DNA from: an uncultured bacterium
Lineage (GTDB): Bacteria > Verrucomicrobiota > Lentisphaeria > Victivallales > UBA1829
Assembly: GCA_900549045.1 (NCBI GenBank)
Contig: URNE01000137.1
Coordinates: forward strand, 1-6,594
Reading direction: 5' to 3'
DNA length: 6,594 bases
Position 1 is the stretch's first letter, and every line of letters starts with the position of its first letter. This document shows, piece by piece, positions 1 through 6,594 of the stretch. Both the position numbers and the translations under genes were made by a program. The notes under the pieces were generated by a model. The model searched no databases. It was not told where the DNA came from and saw only the letters and a list, made by a program, of their open reading frames with translations.

Positions 1-2
1 AC

Positions 3-569
3 GACAGGTTCAGCCGCTTTCTTGCATTCCTGCTTTTGCTGGCTGTGCTTCCGCTGATGCTGGCGATTGCGCTTCCGCTTTTCTGCATCTCCGGTACGGT
101 GTTCTACCGCGAGAAGCGTCTGGGACTGCATCGGAAACCGTTTGAGATTCTGAAATTCCGCACGATGAATCCCGCTATTCAGTTAAGTCCCGAAGAAAAA
201 TCCGAACTGCGGACGTCCGGCAAACTGCGGGAAGACCCGAGGATAACCCGGTTCGGACACTTCCTGCGGCGTTTCAGTCTGGATGAACTTCCGCAGCTCT
301 GGAATGCCGTCCGCGGAGATATGGCGCTGGTCGGACCGCGTCCCATCGTTGAGAGCGAGGAGCGTTTTTACGGCATCTGGTGCGTGAAACTCCATTCCGT
401 CAAGCCCGGTCTGACGGGGCTCTGGCAGGTTTCCGGACGCAGCCTGATGACGTACCGCCAGCGTGTGGCGTTGAATCTGTATTACATCCGCCATAAGTCC
501 TGGTCGCTTGATTTGTGGATTCTTTACCGGACCGTTTTCGCCGTATTCGGCGGACGCGGCGCTTTTTAA
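3..569 (+). CDS. Bacterial sugar transferase (monotopic phosphoglycosyl transferase), 5' partial
   Basis: The reading frame is open to the left edge, so the true N-terminus lies outside the window; 188 codons are visible. The family transfers a sugar 1-phosphate from a nucleotide sugar to undecaprenyl phosphate at the inner face of the membrane, the first step of exopolysaccharide, capsule or O-antigen unit assembly. Visible in order (numbered from the window edge): a hydrophobic segment with an internal Pro at about residues 7-28, matching the re-entrant membrane helix; the KFRTM motif at 51-55; the Asp-Glu pair D94-E95 in DELPQLWN, equivalent to the catalytic dyad of Pgl[11 protein letters not shown] ending at 114; the [11 protein letters not shown] block; and a GRGAF C-terminus. 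A larger WbaP-like protein with extra N-terminal membrane helices cannot be excluded. The sugar specificity cannot be read. It is likely in one transcript with the downstream hydrolase. Confidence 0.93.
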   Translation, partial: DRFSRFLAFLLLLAVLPLMLAIALPLFCISGTVFYREKRLGLHRKPFEILKFRTMNPAIQLSPEEKSELRTSGKLREDPRITRFGHFLRRFSLDELPQLWNAVRGDMALVGPRPIVESEERFYGIWCVKLHSVKPGLTGLWQVSGRSLMTYRQRVALNLYYIRHKSWSLDLWILYRTVFAVFGGRGAF

Positions 570-583
570 ACGCACTGAAACAC

Positions 584-592
584 GAGAGAGAG
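584..592 (+). promoter_or_regulatory. Ribosome binding site deciding the 598 start
   Basis: A purine tract GAGAGAGAG ends 5 bases before the ATG at 598. It supports that ATG over the in-frame ATG at 508, which would lie inside the sugar transferase gene and add 30 residues with no family-like features. Confidence 0.55.
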
Positions 593-597
593 TTTTT

Positions 598-2871
598 ATG
601 AACCGCAGTTTTCCCCGGATTCCCCGTCCCGGCTTCTATCCGTTCTGGTTCTGGAACGGCATGCAGAATGAACCGGAAATCACCGCTCAGCTGAAGGAAT
701 TCGCGGATTCCGGCTGTCGCGGCGCCGTGCTTCATGCGCGGAAAGGAAATCAGATTCCGTATCTTTCCGACCGCTGGATCGAGCTCGTTGAATTCGCCTG
801 CGAAGAGGCGCGGAAACTGAATCTGAAAATCTGGATTTACGATGAAGAGGGCTACCCGAGCGGAAACGCCGGGATGCGCATTCAGAAGGAACATCCCGAA
901 CTGATTCAGAAGTGTCTGCATTTCGCTTATTCCGCGACCGACCCGGCGTCTCCAGCCTACGCGGCGTTCTCTCTGCCGGATTACAGACTGCTGGATGAAA
1001 CCGCGGTTCCAGCCGGAACGCCCGCGCTCCGCTTCACGATCGCGGAGGTTCCGCGCCACGTCGATACGCTCCGCCCCGAGACGGTGAAGCACTTCATCGG
1101 ACTGACGCACGAGGCTTACGCGAAACGACTCTCCCGCTTTTTCGGGAATACGGTCGAGGCGGTCTACACCGATGATGAAAGCTTCCTTGTCTGGAATGAA
1201 AACGCGCCTGTCTGGTCGGAGGAGCTGGTCCGTGTGCTGGAAGAGAAAACTGGACGCTGTTTCCGTCTGCTTCTTCCCGCTCTGATTGCGGATTTGCCGG
1301 AGAGCGCGGAGATCCGCCGTCTCTACTATCTGACAGCGCAGGAGCTTTTCATCCGGAACTTCATCCGTCCGCAATTCGACTGGTGCCGTGCGCACGAGCT
1401 GATCTATCTCGGACATCTTTGCGGTGATGAAGGTCCGCGCGTCCGTTCCATCAAGAACTTTGCATTTCCGGAGCTTTATTACTGCAATGAGGATATTCCC
1501 TCACTCGACGATTACCTGCTGGACATGAAAGACCTCGGTTACCTGCGCCGTCCGTACACTGGCGATGCGTTCCGTCTGCTTCCCTGCGGGCTGGAGCGTT
1601 GCTACCCGCTCAATGCATACAAAACGGCGTCGTCGGCTGCGAACCGTTCGGGTGTGCGCCAGGTCTCTTCGGAGAACTGGACGTATCTTGGCTGGAATAT
1701 GCCTCCGGAGTTCCTGGAGCCGCAGACTTTGTTTGAAATCGGAATGTCGCAAACCCTGCTGACTCCGCACGCATTCTACTTCACCCTCGATGGTGAAGCG
1801 GAACAGGACTGTCCGCCGAGCTATTTCATTCAGCAGCCCTACTGGCCGATGCTGAAGAAAAAATTCCCTGTCTGGACGCGCCTTGCGGAGCGTTTCGCCG
1901 CAACGAAATCAGCCGCGGAAACTCTGGTGATTGTTCCTGCCGCGCTTCTGGAATATCAGAACGGCGACTCTCTGACGGGCAAACCGGACGCCGCGCTGAA
2001 CGCGATGGATTTGGCGCTTCAGAATCTGATTCTGGAGCTGATGCGCCGTCATGTCGAATTCGACGTGATGGATGAACCGCTTCTTGCAAACACCCGGCGG
2101 GACGGCGCGCGCCTGATCGCGGGCGAAATGAGCTACACAACCGTCATTTATCCCTCGGTCCTTCCGCTTCAGCCGGAATCAATGACGCTGCTGCGGGGAA
2201 TGGAACTCCGGACGGAGAAGGAACTCGACGGCGTCCGCTCCCTCTGGCCGCTTGCGAATGCGGAGGAGCTGCTCACGGTATTCCGCAAAGAAGAAGACGG
2301 TTCGGACTTCGTTTATCTTCAGAATCTTTCCGGCAGAGAGCTTTCGCTGAGCGGAGCGTTTCCCTTTGGCGTGCAGACGCTTTACGATCCGCTTCGCGAA
2401 TGCGGCATTTTTACGGGCGATGCATTCCCGCAGGATTTTGTCATGCCCGCCGGACGCGTTCTGCTTCTTCAGACGCACGAAGCGGAAAAGCGGCTGCCGT
2501 TTGCGGATTCGGAATTCCGTAAAGTCGCAGCTCCGGTGCGTCCGGTCCGGATTACCTCCTGGCCGATCGGCGTTTCGTCGCTGGGCGACATGGTCCCGCA
2601 GGGCTTTTCCGGAAAAGCCGGAATCTTTGAATACCGTGCGGAGTTCGAGGGCAGGGGACGCCTTCTGACTCTCCGCATGACCGGCGGCGTCGCGGAGGTT
2701 ACAGTGAATGACGGCGAGCCGGAGGTCGTCTGGGGCGGCGGCACGCTTCCGCTCGCCGGAAAATGCACGGAGGGAACGAACCGTCTTTTGATTCGTTTCG
2801 CGAACACCGCGGGCAATCTTTACGGCGACAAAAACGCTCCGTTCGGTCTTGATTCCGTAACGGTTGAATAA
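598..2871 (+). CDS. GH106-like glycoside hydrolase (alpha-L-rhamnosidase-related), no signal peptide
   Basis: This 757-residue protein starts with the family-like block PGFYPFWFWNG at about residues 11-21, followed by a barrel-like region. Recognisable motifs are YDEEGYPSG (D82-E84), YTDDES (D192-E194), GHLCGDEGP (H273, D277, E278), SSENW (E359), LTPHAFYF (H391) and PPSYFIQQPYW (406-416). This order resembles proteins annotated as glycosyl hydrolases related to GH106, whose characterised members remove alpha-L-rhamnose from polysaccharides. About residues 650-757 look like a galactose-binding-type beta-sandwich ending in GLDSVTVE. The protein is shorter than classical GH106 enzymes (often over 1000 residues). 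It has no signal peptide, so a cytoplasmic location is inferred. The gene lies 28 bases after a sugar transferase and may act on imported oligosaccharides or on the cell's own glycan. Which acidic residues are catalytic, and the true substrate, cannot be settled from this sequence. Confidence 0.72.
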   Translation: MNRSFPRIPRPGFYPFWFWNGMQNEPEITAQLKEFADSGCRGAVLHARKGNQIPYLSDRWIELVEFACEEARKLNLKIWIYDEEGYPSGNAGMRIQKEHPELIQKCLHFAYSATDPASPAYAAFSLPDYRLLDETAVPAGTPALRFTIAEVPRHVDTLRPETVKHFIGLTHEAYAKRLSRFFGNTVEAVYTDDESFLVWNENAPVWSEELVRVLEEKTGRCFRLLLPALIADLPESAEIRRLYYLTAQELFIRNFIRPQFDWCRAHELIYLGHLCGDEGPRVRSIKNFAFPELYYCNEDIPSLDDYLLDMKDLGYLRRPYTGDAFRLLPCGLERCYPLNAYKTASSAANRSGVRQVSSENWTYLGWNMPPEFLEPQTLFEIGMSQTLLTPHAFYFTLDGEAEQDCPPSYFIQQPYWPMLKKKFPVWTRLAERFAATKSAAETLVIVPAALLEYQNGDSLTGKPDAALNAMDLALQNLILELMRRHVEFDVMDEPLLANTRRDGARLIAGEMSYTTVIYPSVLPLQPESMTLLRGMELRTEKELDGVRSLWPLANAEELLTVFRKEEDGSDFVYLQNLSGRELSLSGAFPFGVQTLYDPLRECGIFTGDAFPQDFVMPAGRVLLLQTHEAEKRLPFADSEFRKVAAPVRPVRITSWPIGVSSLGDMVPQGFSGKAGIFEYRAEFEGRGRLLTLRMTGGVAEVTVNDGEPEVVWGGGTLPLAGKCTEGTNRLLIRFANTAGNLYGDKNAPFGLDSVTVE

Positions 2872-2914
2872 AAAAATCCCGTGCGGAAGATGAGAAAACG
2901 CCGTCCGCACGGGA
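2870..2914 (-). terminator. Rho-independent terminator of the minus-strand pair
   Basis: An 11-bp perfect inverted repeat (TCCCGTGCGGA at 2877-2887 and TCCGCACGGGA at 2904-2914) encloses a 16-base loop. Read on the minus strand, the stem is followed at once by seven T (2876-2870), the standard intrinsic terminator layout, 58 bases after the stop codon of the 904-residue enzyme gene. Read on the plus strand, the downstream side (ATATGTCTCTTCC) is a poor T-run, so any effect on the plus-strand transcript is probably weaker. The T-run shares bases with the plus-strand hydrolase stop codon at 2869-2871. Confidence 0.85.
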
Positions 2915-2972
2915 ATATGTCTCTTCCAAGGAAGACAGAACTCAAAAACAGTTCAGCTTCTTGAATTTTCCG

Positions 2973-5687
2973 TTATTTTAAGCGTATCAATTCATAGGCG
3001 AACACCGCTTCGGGGTAACGGAAGTTGTCGAGTTCAAGGGTGATGGTTCCATCCGCCTGACGCGTCAGCGGGTGTTTTGCAAGACGTTTTCCCGCAGTGT
3101 CAAGCGCGTAGGCTTCCCATTCGCCGGAGAGCCTGAGCGTGAGACGCGCCGAACCCCGACGGGCGAGGAAGGGGGTTTTTCCCCATTTTTCCAAACGCCC
3201 GAACCGGTCATCGCCGAAACTCATGCCGGTCGCCTGTGTATTGGTCAGATGCATCAGCGTCAGACGGCGGGCGGCTGCAATCCGTTCCGTGTCGACTGGG
3301 AGGAGAGCGAATACCGCAAAGTCATCGTTGTTCTCCACCAGGAAATTGCGTCCGGCAAGTTTCCTGTCTTTTCCGGTGACGAGGACTTCGCCGCCTGGAG
3401 CGGAGACCCGGAGTGTCTGCCGTCTGCGGTTCAGTTCCAGCTGTCCGTCCGGAGAGGAAAAACGCCCGGCCGCGGCGTCGTAACAGTCTTTCGGGAGATA
3501 TCCGGCGGCAATCAGATCGGGAATAAGATGTTCTGTGGCGCGGAACATCTGAGTTTTTCCGCTTGTCCGTCCGGTTCCGACGTCAATCAGAGCCGTGCAG
3601 GTTCCTTTTGCGGGCTGTCCGGTGACCAGGCCGATGCGGGCAAGCAGTCCGAGATCGCTGAATGAATACGGAGCGTCTGCCGAGGCTCCCTGTTTGAAGG
3701 GGTCCGTGACAAGCGCGGCGAATGCGTTTTGAGCCGGCTTGATTCCTCCGGCAAGGAAGATCCGCGCTCCGATGCGTTGCGAGAATGCTTTGACCGGATC
3801 GGTTGCGATGTCAAAGAATCCGCCGGTGCTCTCCGGATTGACCACCGATGTCAGACTGTGAGCATAGGCAAACGGAAAAATCGCATCCCAGTTCTGGAAT
3901 GCCGCATATGCCGCCATCATCGCGGGACCCGCAGCGCGGTAGATGTTCGGATTGGCGTAATCGAATTCCGAAAGAGTGAATCCTTTCCCGAACAGCCGGG
4001 TCGGAAACGCCGCGCCCGGAACGCCGGGGCGTGCGGCGAGGGGATTGATCTGGCTCGGAAGCACGGGAAGTCTCCAGCGTTTTTCCGCAAAACGCGGATG
4101 ATCCCAGTAGGCGTGATTGTCCACAAAGTCATAGTGCCGGCGGTCGGCGGCGAGATGGAGGCGGTTCATGAAATTCTGATCGGTGAGCAGGGCGCTGCAG
4201 CCGATTTTCCGGAGGGACTGCTTCATTTCATTGAACCGTTTGACCGCAAGATGAGAGAGAAACTGTTCAAATGTTTTGTCCGGATTGTTTTTCCCCCACT
4301 CTTCAAATTTCCGGCGGTACAGTTTTACTGTGCGCGGCGATATTTCCCAGCATTGCGCCGGGTTCGCTTCGTTGACGAGTGACAGCGAAATCAGGGCGGG
4401 ATCATCTTTCAGGGCGAGCCCTGTATACGGATTGACATGCCCCAGGAACCGTTCCGCCCAGCGTTCCCAGTCCGCATAAACACGGTCGTCGACATAGAAG
4501 AGCGCCTTGTACTCCTGCATGCTCCGAATGGCGCCTAGATCGCCGAATTCGGAGGCCGGAATGTCGCGGCGCGAAACATAAACATCGGTTGAATAGTAAA
4601 TCCCGCGCTTTTTCAGACAGGCGATCAGATAGTCCAGTTTGTCCATTCGTCCGGGGAACAGGCGGGAGGGTTCTCTGCAGGAATGGTCGAACACCTCGTT
4701 GTCATGATGATGAAAGCGGACAACATTGAATCCGAACGCGGCAAACCGTTCCGCGATGATTCCCGCAGTCTTTTTGTCGGGGAGCTGGGAATCTCCAACG
4801 AAGTTCGGGCCATAGAACCTGACCGGCGTCTGCGGACGGTCGCGGAAGACGAACTGTCCATCCGGTCCGGCGATCACAGGTCCATATTTTCCGGCGGGAG
4901 CGTCAAGACGGGCGGAGAAATCCAGCGCACTGCCGGGCAGAACGTCCCGGCGGTATGGGAACGCTTTCCAATCTTTCCCCGCTTTGGCGACATAGGGAGG
5001 CAGGTCGATCGAACCGAGTTTCGGTCCGAATTCTCCGCTCTTGCCGTAACGGATGCGGAAATCCAGTTTTGCATTCCGGATTTTCTCCACTCCCTGATAC
5101 GGCAGAAACCCGATCCGCACTCCATAGGTCGCCCCCTGCCATTTGCGTCCGTCCTGAATTCGGAGATAGAATTTGCCTTTCAGAAGAACTTCTCCGCTTT
5201 TGGTCGGGAAACGGAATTGCCGTACAATTCCGTCGAATATCGTTTCCTCTTTGTATTCTGCGGGGAACGTGTGCTGTTTGCCGTCGACTTCAAACCCGGT
5301 TCCGGCATATTGCAAAATCGAAAGCGGAGAGGAAAGGCAGAAGTAGCGTGTCAGCGTTCCGTGTTCAAGATTTACGGTCCCCTGAAGATCGGAGCCGTTT
5401 TTTAAGGACAAGACAAGATTTCCCCTGCCGCCATTGGGGAGTTTCAGACGGTAGCGGAGCTCTTGCGTCTCTGCAGAATGTTTTGCCGGAGGTTGGGCGG
5501 CATGGAAGAGCATCGGACTTGCCGCCGGAGTCAGTGTTTTCCATTCTTTGCTGTACGTTGTCACTGTTCCGCGCCAGCCGTCCAGTTCAAGAATCCCGTT
5601 GTCCAGCAGTTTTGCATCTTTCCCTGTCAGCAGCGGGGAGCTGCAGAGCAGAACTGTGAAGATCAGAGACAATCGAAGTATTGTCAT
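2973..5687 (-). CDS. Exported clan GH-A-like glycoside hydrolase (cellulase-like barrel)
   Basis: A 904-residue protein with an N-terminal signal peptide: a short basic start, a hydrophobic core at about residues 6-20 and cleavage somewhere near 20-25. It has no lipobox, so it is probably periplasmic or secreted. Residues about 25-285 are beta-rich and not assigned to a family. Residues about 289-640 look like a (beta/alpha)8 barrel. It shows RFYGPNF near its start, RFHHHDNE (R324-E331), LVNEANP with candidate acid/base E440, DNHAYW (H525) and [11 protein letters not shown] with candidate nucleophile E574. The 134-residue spacing of the two Glu fits strands 4 and 7 of clan GH-A (GH5, GH2, GH39 and similar). 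The C-terminal ~200 residues look like a beta-sandwich ending. The start is firm: an in-frame TGA lies two codons upstream (5693-5691), and GGGGA (5698-5694) is 6 bases before the ATG. The GH family number and substrate cannot be assigned. Confidence 0.82.
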   Translation of the reverse strand: MTILRLSLIFTVLLCSSPLLTGKDAKLLDNGILELDGWRGTVTTYSKEWKTLTPAASPMLFHAAQPPAKHSAETQELRYRLKLPNGGRGNLVLSLKNGSDLQGTVNLEHGTLTRYFCLSSPLSILQYAGTGFEVDGKQHTFPAEYKEETIFDGIVRQFRFPTKSGEVLLKGKFYLRIQDGRKWQGATYGVRIGFLPYQGVEKIRNAKLDFRIRYGKSGEFGPKLGSIDLPPYVAKAGKDWKAFPYRRDVLPGSALDFSARLDAPAGKYGPVIAGPDGQFVFRDRPQTPVRFYGPNFVGDSQLPDKKTAGIIAERFAAFGFNVVRFHHHDNEVFDHSCREPSRLFPGRMDKLDYLIACLKKRGIYYSTDVYVSRRDIPASEFGDLGAIRSMQEYKALFYVDDRVYADWERWAERFLGHVNPYTGLALKDDPALISLSLVNEANPAQCWEISPRTVKLYRRKFEEWGKNNPDKTFEQFLSHLAVKRFNEMKQSLRKIGCSALLTDQNFMNRLHLAADRRHYDFVDNHAYWDHPRFAEKRWRLPVLPSQINPLAARPGVPGAAFPTRLFGKGFTLSEFDYANPNIYRAAGPAMMAAYAAFQNWDAIFPFAYAHSLTSVVNPESTGGFFDIATDPVKAFSQRIGARIFLAGGIKPAQNAFAALVTDPFKQGASADAPYSFSDLGLLARIGLVTGQPAKGTCTALIDVGTGRTSGKTQMFRATEHLIPDLIAAGYLPKDCYDAAAGRFSSPDGQLELNRRRQTLRVSAPGGEVLVTGKDRKLAGRNFLVENNDDFAVFALLPVDTERIAAARRLTLMHLTNTQATGMSFGDDRFGRLEKWGKTPFLARRGSARLTLRLSGEWEAYALDTAGKRLAKHPLTRQADGTITLELDNFRYPEAVFAYELIRLK
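5684..5687 (-). other. ATGA start-stop overlap coupling pseudopilin and hydrolase genes
   Basis: On the minus strand the pseudopilin stop TGA (5686-5684) and the hydrolase start ATG (5687-5685) share ATGA. Such overlaps normally mean translational coupling by re-initiating ribosomes, so the two proteins are expected to be made together. Confidence 0.9.
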
Positions 5688-6457
5688 TTTTCATCCCCGT
5701 AGTAGAACTGGACATTGGGGGCGATCCGCTGCCGGAACGTATGCTGTATCGTCGCGGCGGCGTGAAGGTCGGGAAACAGAACATTGACGCGTCCCGAATG
5801 AACTGCCCAGTAGCGCGAAGCTGTTGTGCTGGAGTAGACTACGGGATCTCCGCCATATCCGGCTTCTTTGGCGGAGGCCGGAATTTTATCTTTTCGTCTG
5901 GTACACGCCAGCATGATTAAATCGTTCGGAGCTTTCCCCGGACGCAGAAATTTGTTGAGCCCGATTGACGTATACCAGCGGTTCGTGTCTCCTCCGAGGT
6001 ACATGCCGTTCGCATTGACACCGTAAATATATTCATAATAGGTCCAGTTGGCGTTGGTTTTGATTTTTTGTTCGGAACATTTGAACGTGTTGTTTGATTT
6101 CATGGGAATGTAGCCCGTTCCTGCAAGATACTGAGCCCAGTTGGGGTAGTGCATGGCTTTGTTGGGCTTCCCCTCGTGATGGAACCAATCTCCGCCGTAC
6201 CAGTATGTAACGAAAGTGCCGTTGTGATCATTTGTATACATCCCGATGATGATTCCGACTTGCTTCTGGTTGGTGATGCAGCTGATGGCGCGTGCGGCGA
6301 TTCTTGCCTTGTACAGCGCTGGGAGAAGCATCGCAGCAAGTATCGCAATAATCGCAATTACCACGAGGAGCTCTATAAGGGTGAATTTGCAGGATCTGCG
6401 TTCCTTTGTGTAAAATGGGATACGGAAAGTGTTTTTGTCGGCTGTCTGTGTTTTCAT
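5684..6457 (-). CDS. Type II/IV pseudopilin-like protein with prepilin N-terminus and H-X9-D C-terminal motif
   Basis: A 257-residue protein of the prepilin-type cleavage/methylation class (DUF1559 / H-X9-DG style), abundant in Lentisphaerota, Planctomycetota and Verrucomicrobiota. A 24-residue basic leader precedes FTLIELL at 25-31. Residues 25-48 form the single hydrophobic helix, with E29 at the +5 position of the mature protein. A globular domain rich in Tyr, Trp and Asn follows, with C59 and C127 visible. The C-terminal motif is H220-X9-D230-L231, where the family usually has Asp-Gly. The residue before the expected cleavage site is K24 instead of Gly. An in-frame TAA (6460-6458) sits directly before the ATG, so the start is certain; AGG (6466-6464) is a modest ribosome binding site at 6 bases. 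The role in these phyla is not established; a surface or secretion-related part is inferred from the fold and from coupling to the exported hydrolase downstream. Confidence 0.9.
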   Translation of the reverse strand: MKTQTADKNTFRIPFYTKERRSCKFTLIELLVVIAIIAILAAMLLPALYKARIAARAISCITNQKQVGIIIGMYTNDHNGTFVTYWYGGDWFHHEGKPNKAMHYPNWAQYLAGTGYIPMKSNNTFKCSEQKIKTNANWTYYEYIYGVNANGMYLGGDTNRWYTSIGLNKFLRPGKAPNDLIMLACTRRKDKIPASAKEAGYGGDPVVYSSTTASRYWAVHSGRVNVLFPDLHAAATIQHTFRQRIAPNVQFYYGDEK

Positions 6458-6506
6458 TTATTGCCTGTCTTTCGTTTTTATTTGGTTTTAAGTTCGCGAG
6501 AAATCC

Positions 6507-6529
6507 TGAAACAGAAAGTGCCTGTTTCA
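6507..6529. repeat. 8-bp inverted repeat with 7-base spacer (possible operator or hairpin)
   Basis: TGAAACAG (6507-6514) and CTGTTTCA (6522-6529) are perfect reverse complements around a 7-base spacer. The centre lies about 60 bases upstream of the pseudopilin start. It could be a two-half-site operator in DNA or a hairpin in the leader RNA; the sequence does not decide which. Confidence 0.5.
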
Positions 6530-6561
6530 AGTTTACGCTTGTTTCGCAGATAAAACAGGCA
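6519..6561. repeat. 9-bp inverted repeat overlapping the 6507-6529 repeat
   Basis: TGCCTGTTT (6519-6527) and AAACAGGCA (6553-6561) are perfect reverse complements, 25 bases apart. The first arm shares most of its bases with the right arm of the 6507-6529 repeat, so in RNA the two stems exclude each other. Confidence 0.5.
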
Positions 6562-6594
6562 GTTTCCGCTATCGCGTAAATTGCCAGAATTTTT

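Larger units (their letters stand above)
6458..6594 (-). promoter_or_regulatory. Leader/control region of the pseudopilin-hydrolase pair
   Basis: The 137 bases from the pseudopilin ATG to the window edge hold no convincing gene. They are more A+T-rich than the coding parts and contain a cluster of inverted repeats. No clear sigma-70 promoter could be placed: TTGAAA at 6530-6525 resembles a -35 box, but no good -10 box follows at the right distance. The promoter may therefore be at an unrecognised sequence or outside the window. Confidence 0.4.

Noticed and set aside
508..597. Upstream ATG at 508 as start of the plus-strand hydrolase
   Set aside because: It would overlap the conserved C-terminus of the sugar transferase by 62 bases. 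The ATG at 598 has a purine tract at the right distance and directly precedes the conserved start of the protein.
400..1416. Long minus-strand open frame (338 codons) opposite the sugar transferase and hydrolase genes
   Set aside because: The plus-strand frames here carry clear family motifs. The minus frame is Arg-rich, low in recognisable motifs and explained by the G+C-rich codon pattern of the opposite strand.
2179..2910. Minus-strand open frame (243 codons) opposite the end of the hydrolase
   Set aside because: It would start across the terminator stem, has no recognisable domain, and lies antisense to a gene with a coherent C-terminal beta-sandwich.
2922..2935. Small inverted repeat TCTTCC/GGAAGA between the terminator and the hydrolase stop codon
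   Set aside because: Only a 2-base gap between the arms and no T-run; too short to call a separate terminator or site.
4683..5405. Plus-strand open frame (240 codons) inside the minus-strand hydrolase gene
   Set aside because: Antisense shadow of the barrel and N-terminal region; no motif and no plausible ribosome binding site or promoter.
5641..5687. Lipoprotein signal (Cys15) in the exported hydrolase
   Set aside because: The residues before Cys15 are V-L-L, which do not fit a lipobox, so an ordinary signal peptide is more likely.
6478..6594. Minus-strand frame open from the window edge to a TAA at 6480-6478 (38 codons), possibly the tail of an upstream gene
   Set aside because: A run of this length is not rare by chance (roughly one in six per frame), the peptide has no recognisable feature, and the region is full of inverted repeats. 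It needs sequence beyond the edge to judge.

Overview
The window holds four protein-coding genes in two convergent pairs, all densely packed. Several things point to a member of the phylum Lentisphaerota, probably near Victivallis: a pseudopilin-like protein with the FTLIELL start and an H-X9-D C-terminus, large numbers of polysaccharide-active enzymes in a short stretch, and moderately high G+C. This placement is an inference from protein style and not from a marker gene.

Left half, plus strand (1-2871). The window opens inside a bacterial sugar transferase (monotopic phosphoglycosyl transferase, WbaP/PglC type), which loads a sugar phosphate onto the polyprenyl-phosphate carrier at the start of exopolysaccharide or O-antigen-like glycan assembly. 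It is followed after 28 bases by a 757-residue protein that looks like a compact, signal-peptide-less relative of the GH106-type glycoside hydrolases, with a C-terminal beta-sandwich. The two are probably co-transcribed.

Centre (2872-2972). A short convergent intergenic region contains an 11-bp perfect GC-rich stem. A run of seven T follows it only when read on the minus strand, so it is best read as the intrinsic terminator of the minus-strand genes. Its T-run overlaps the stop codon of the plus-strand hydrolase.

Right half, minus strand (6594 down to 2973). A leader region of at least 137 bases precedes a 257-residue pseudopilin-like gene. That gene overlaps by ATGA a 904-residue exported enzyme with a clan GH-A-like (beta/alpha)8 barrel and candidate catalytic glutamates E440 and E574. 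The two form a translationally coupled pair. The leader has several mutually exclusive inverted repeats, one of which includes the ribosome binding site of the pseudopilin gene.

Taken together, one side of the window is about making or trimming a glycan inside the cell. The other is about a secreted polysaccharide-degrading enzyme made in step with a type IV-pilin-like surface or secretion component. That pseudopilin-enzyme pair and its leader are the parts most worth following up. No RNA genes, mobile elements or CRISPR arrays were seen, and no stretch over 300 bases is without a gene.
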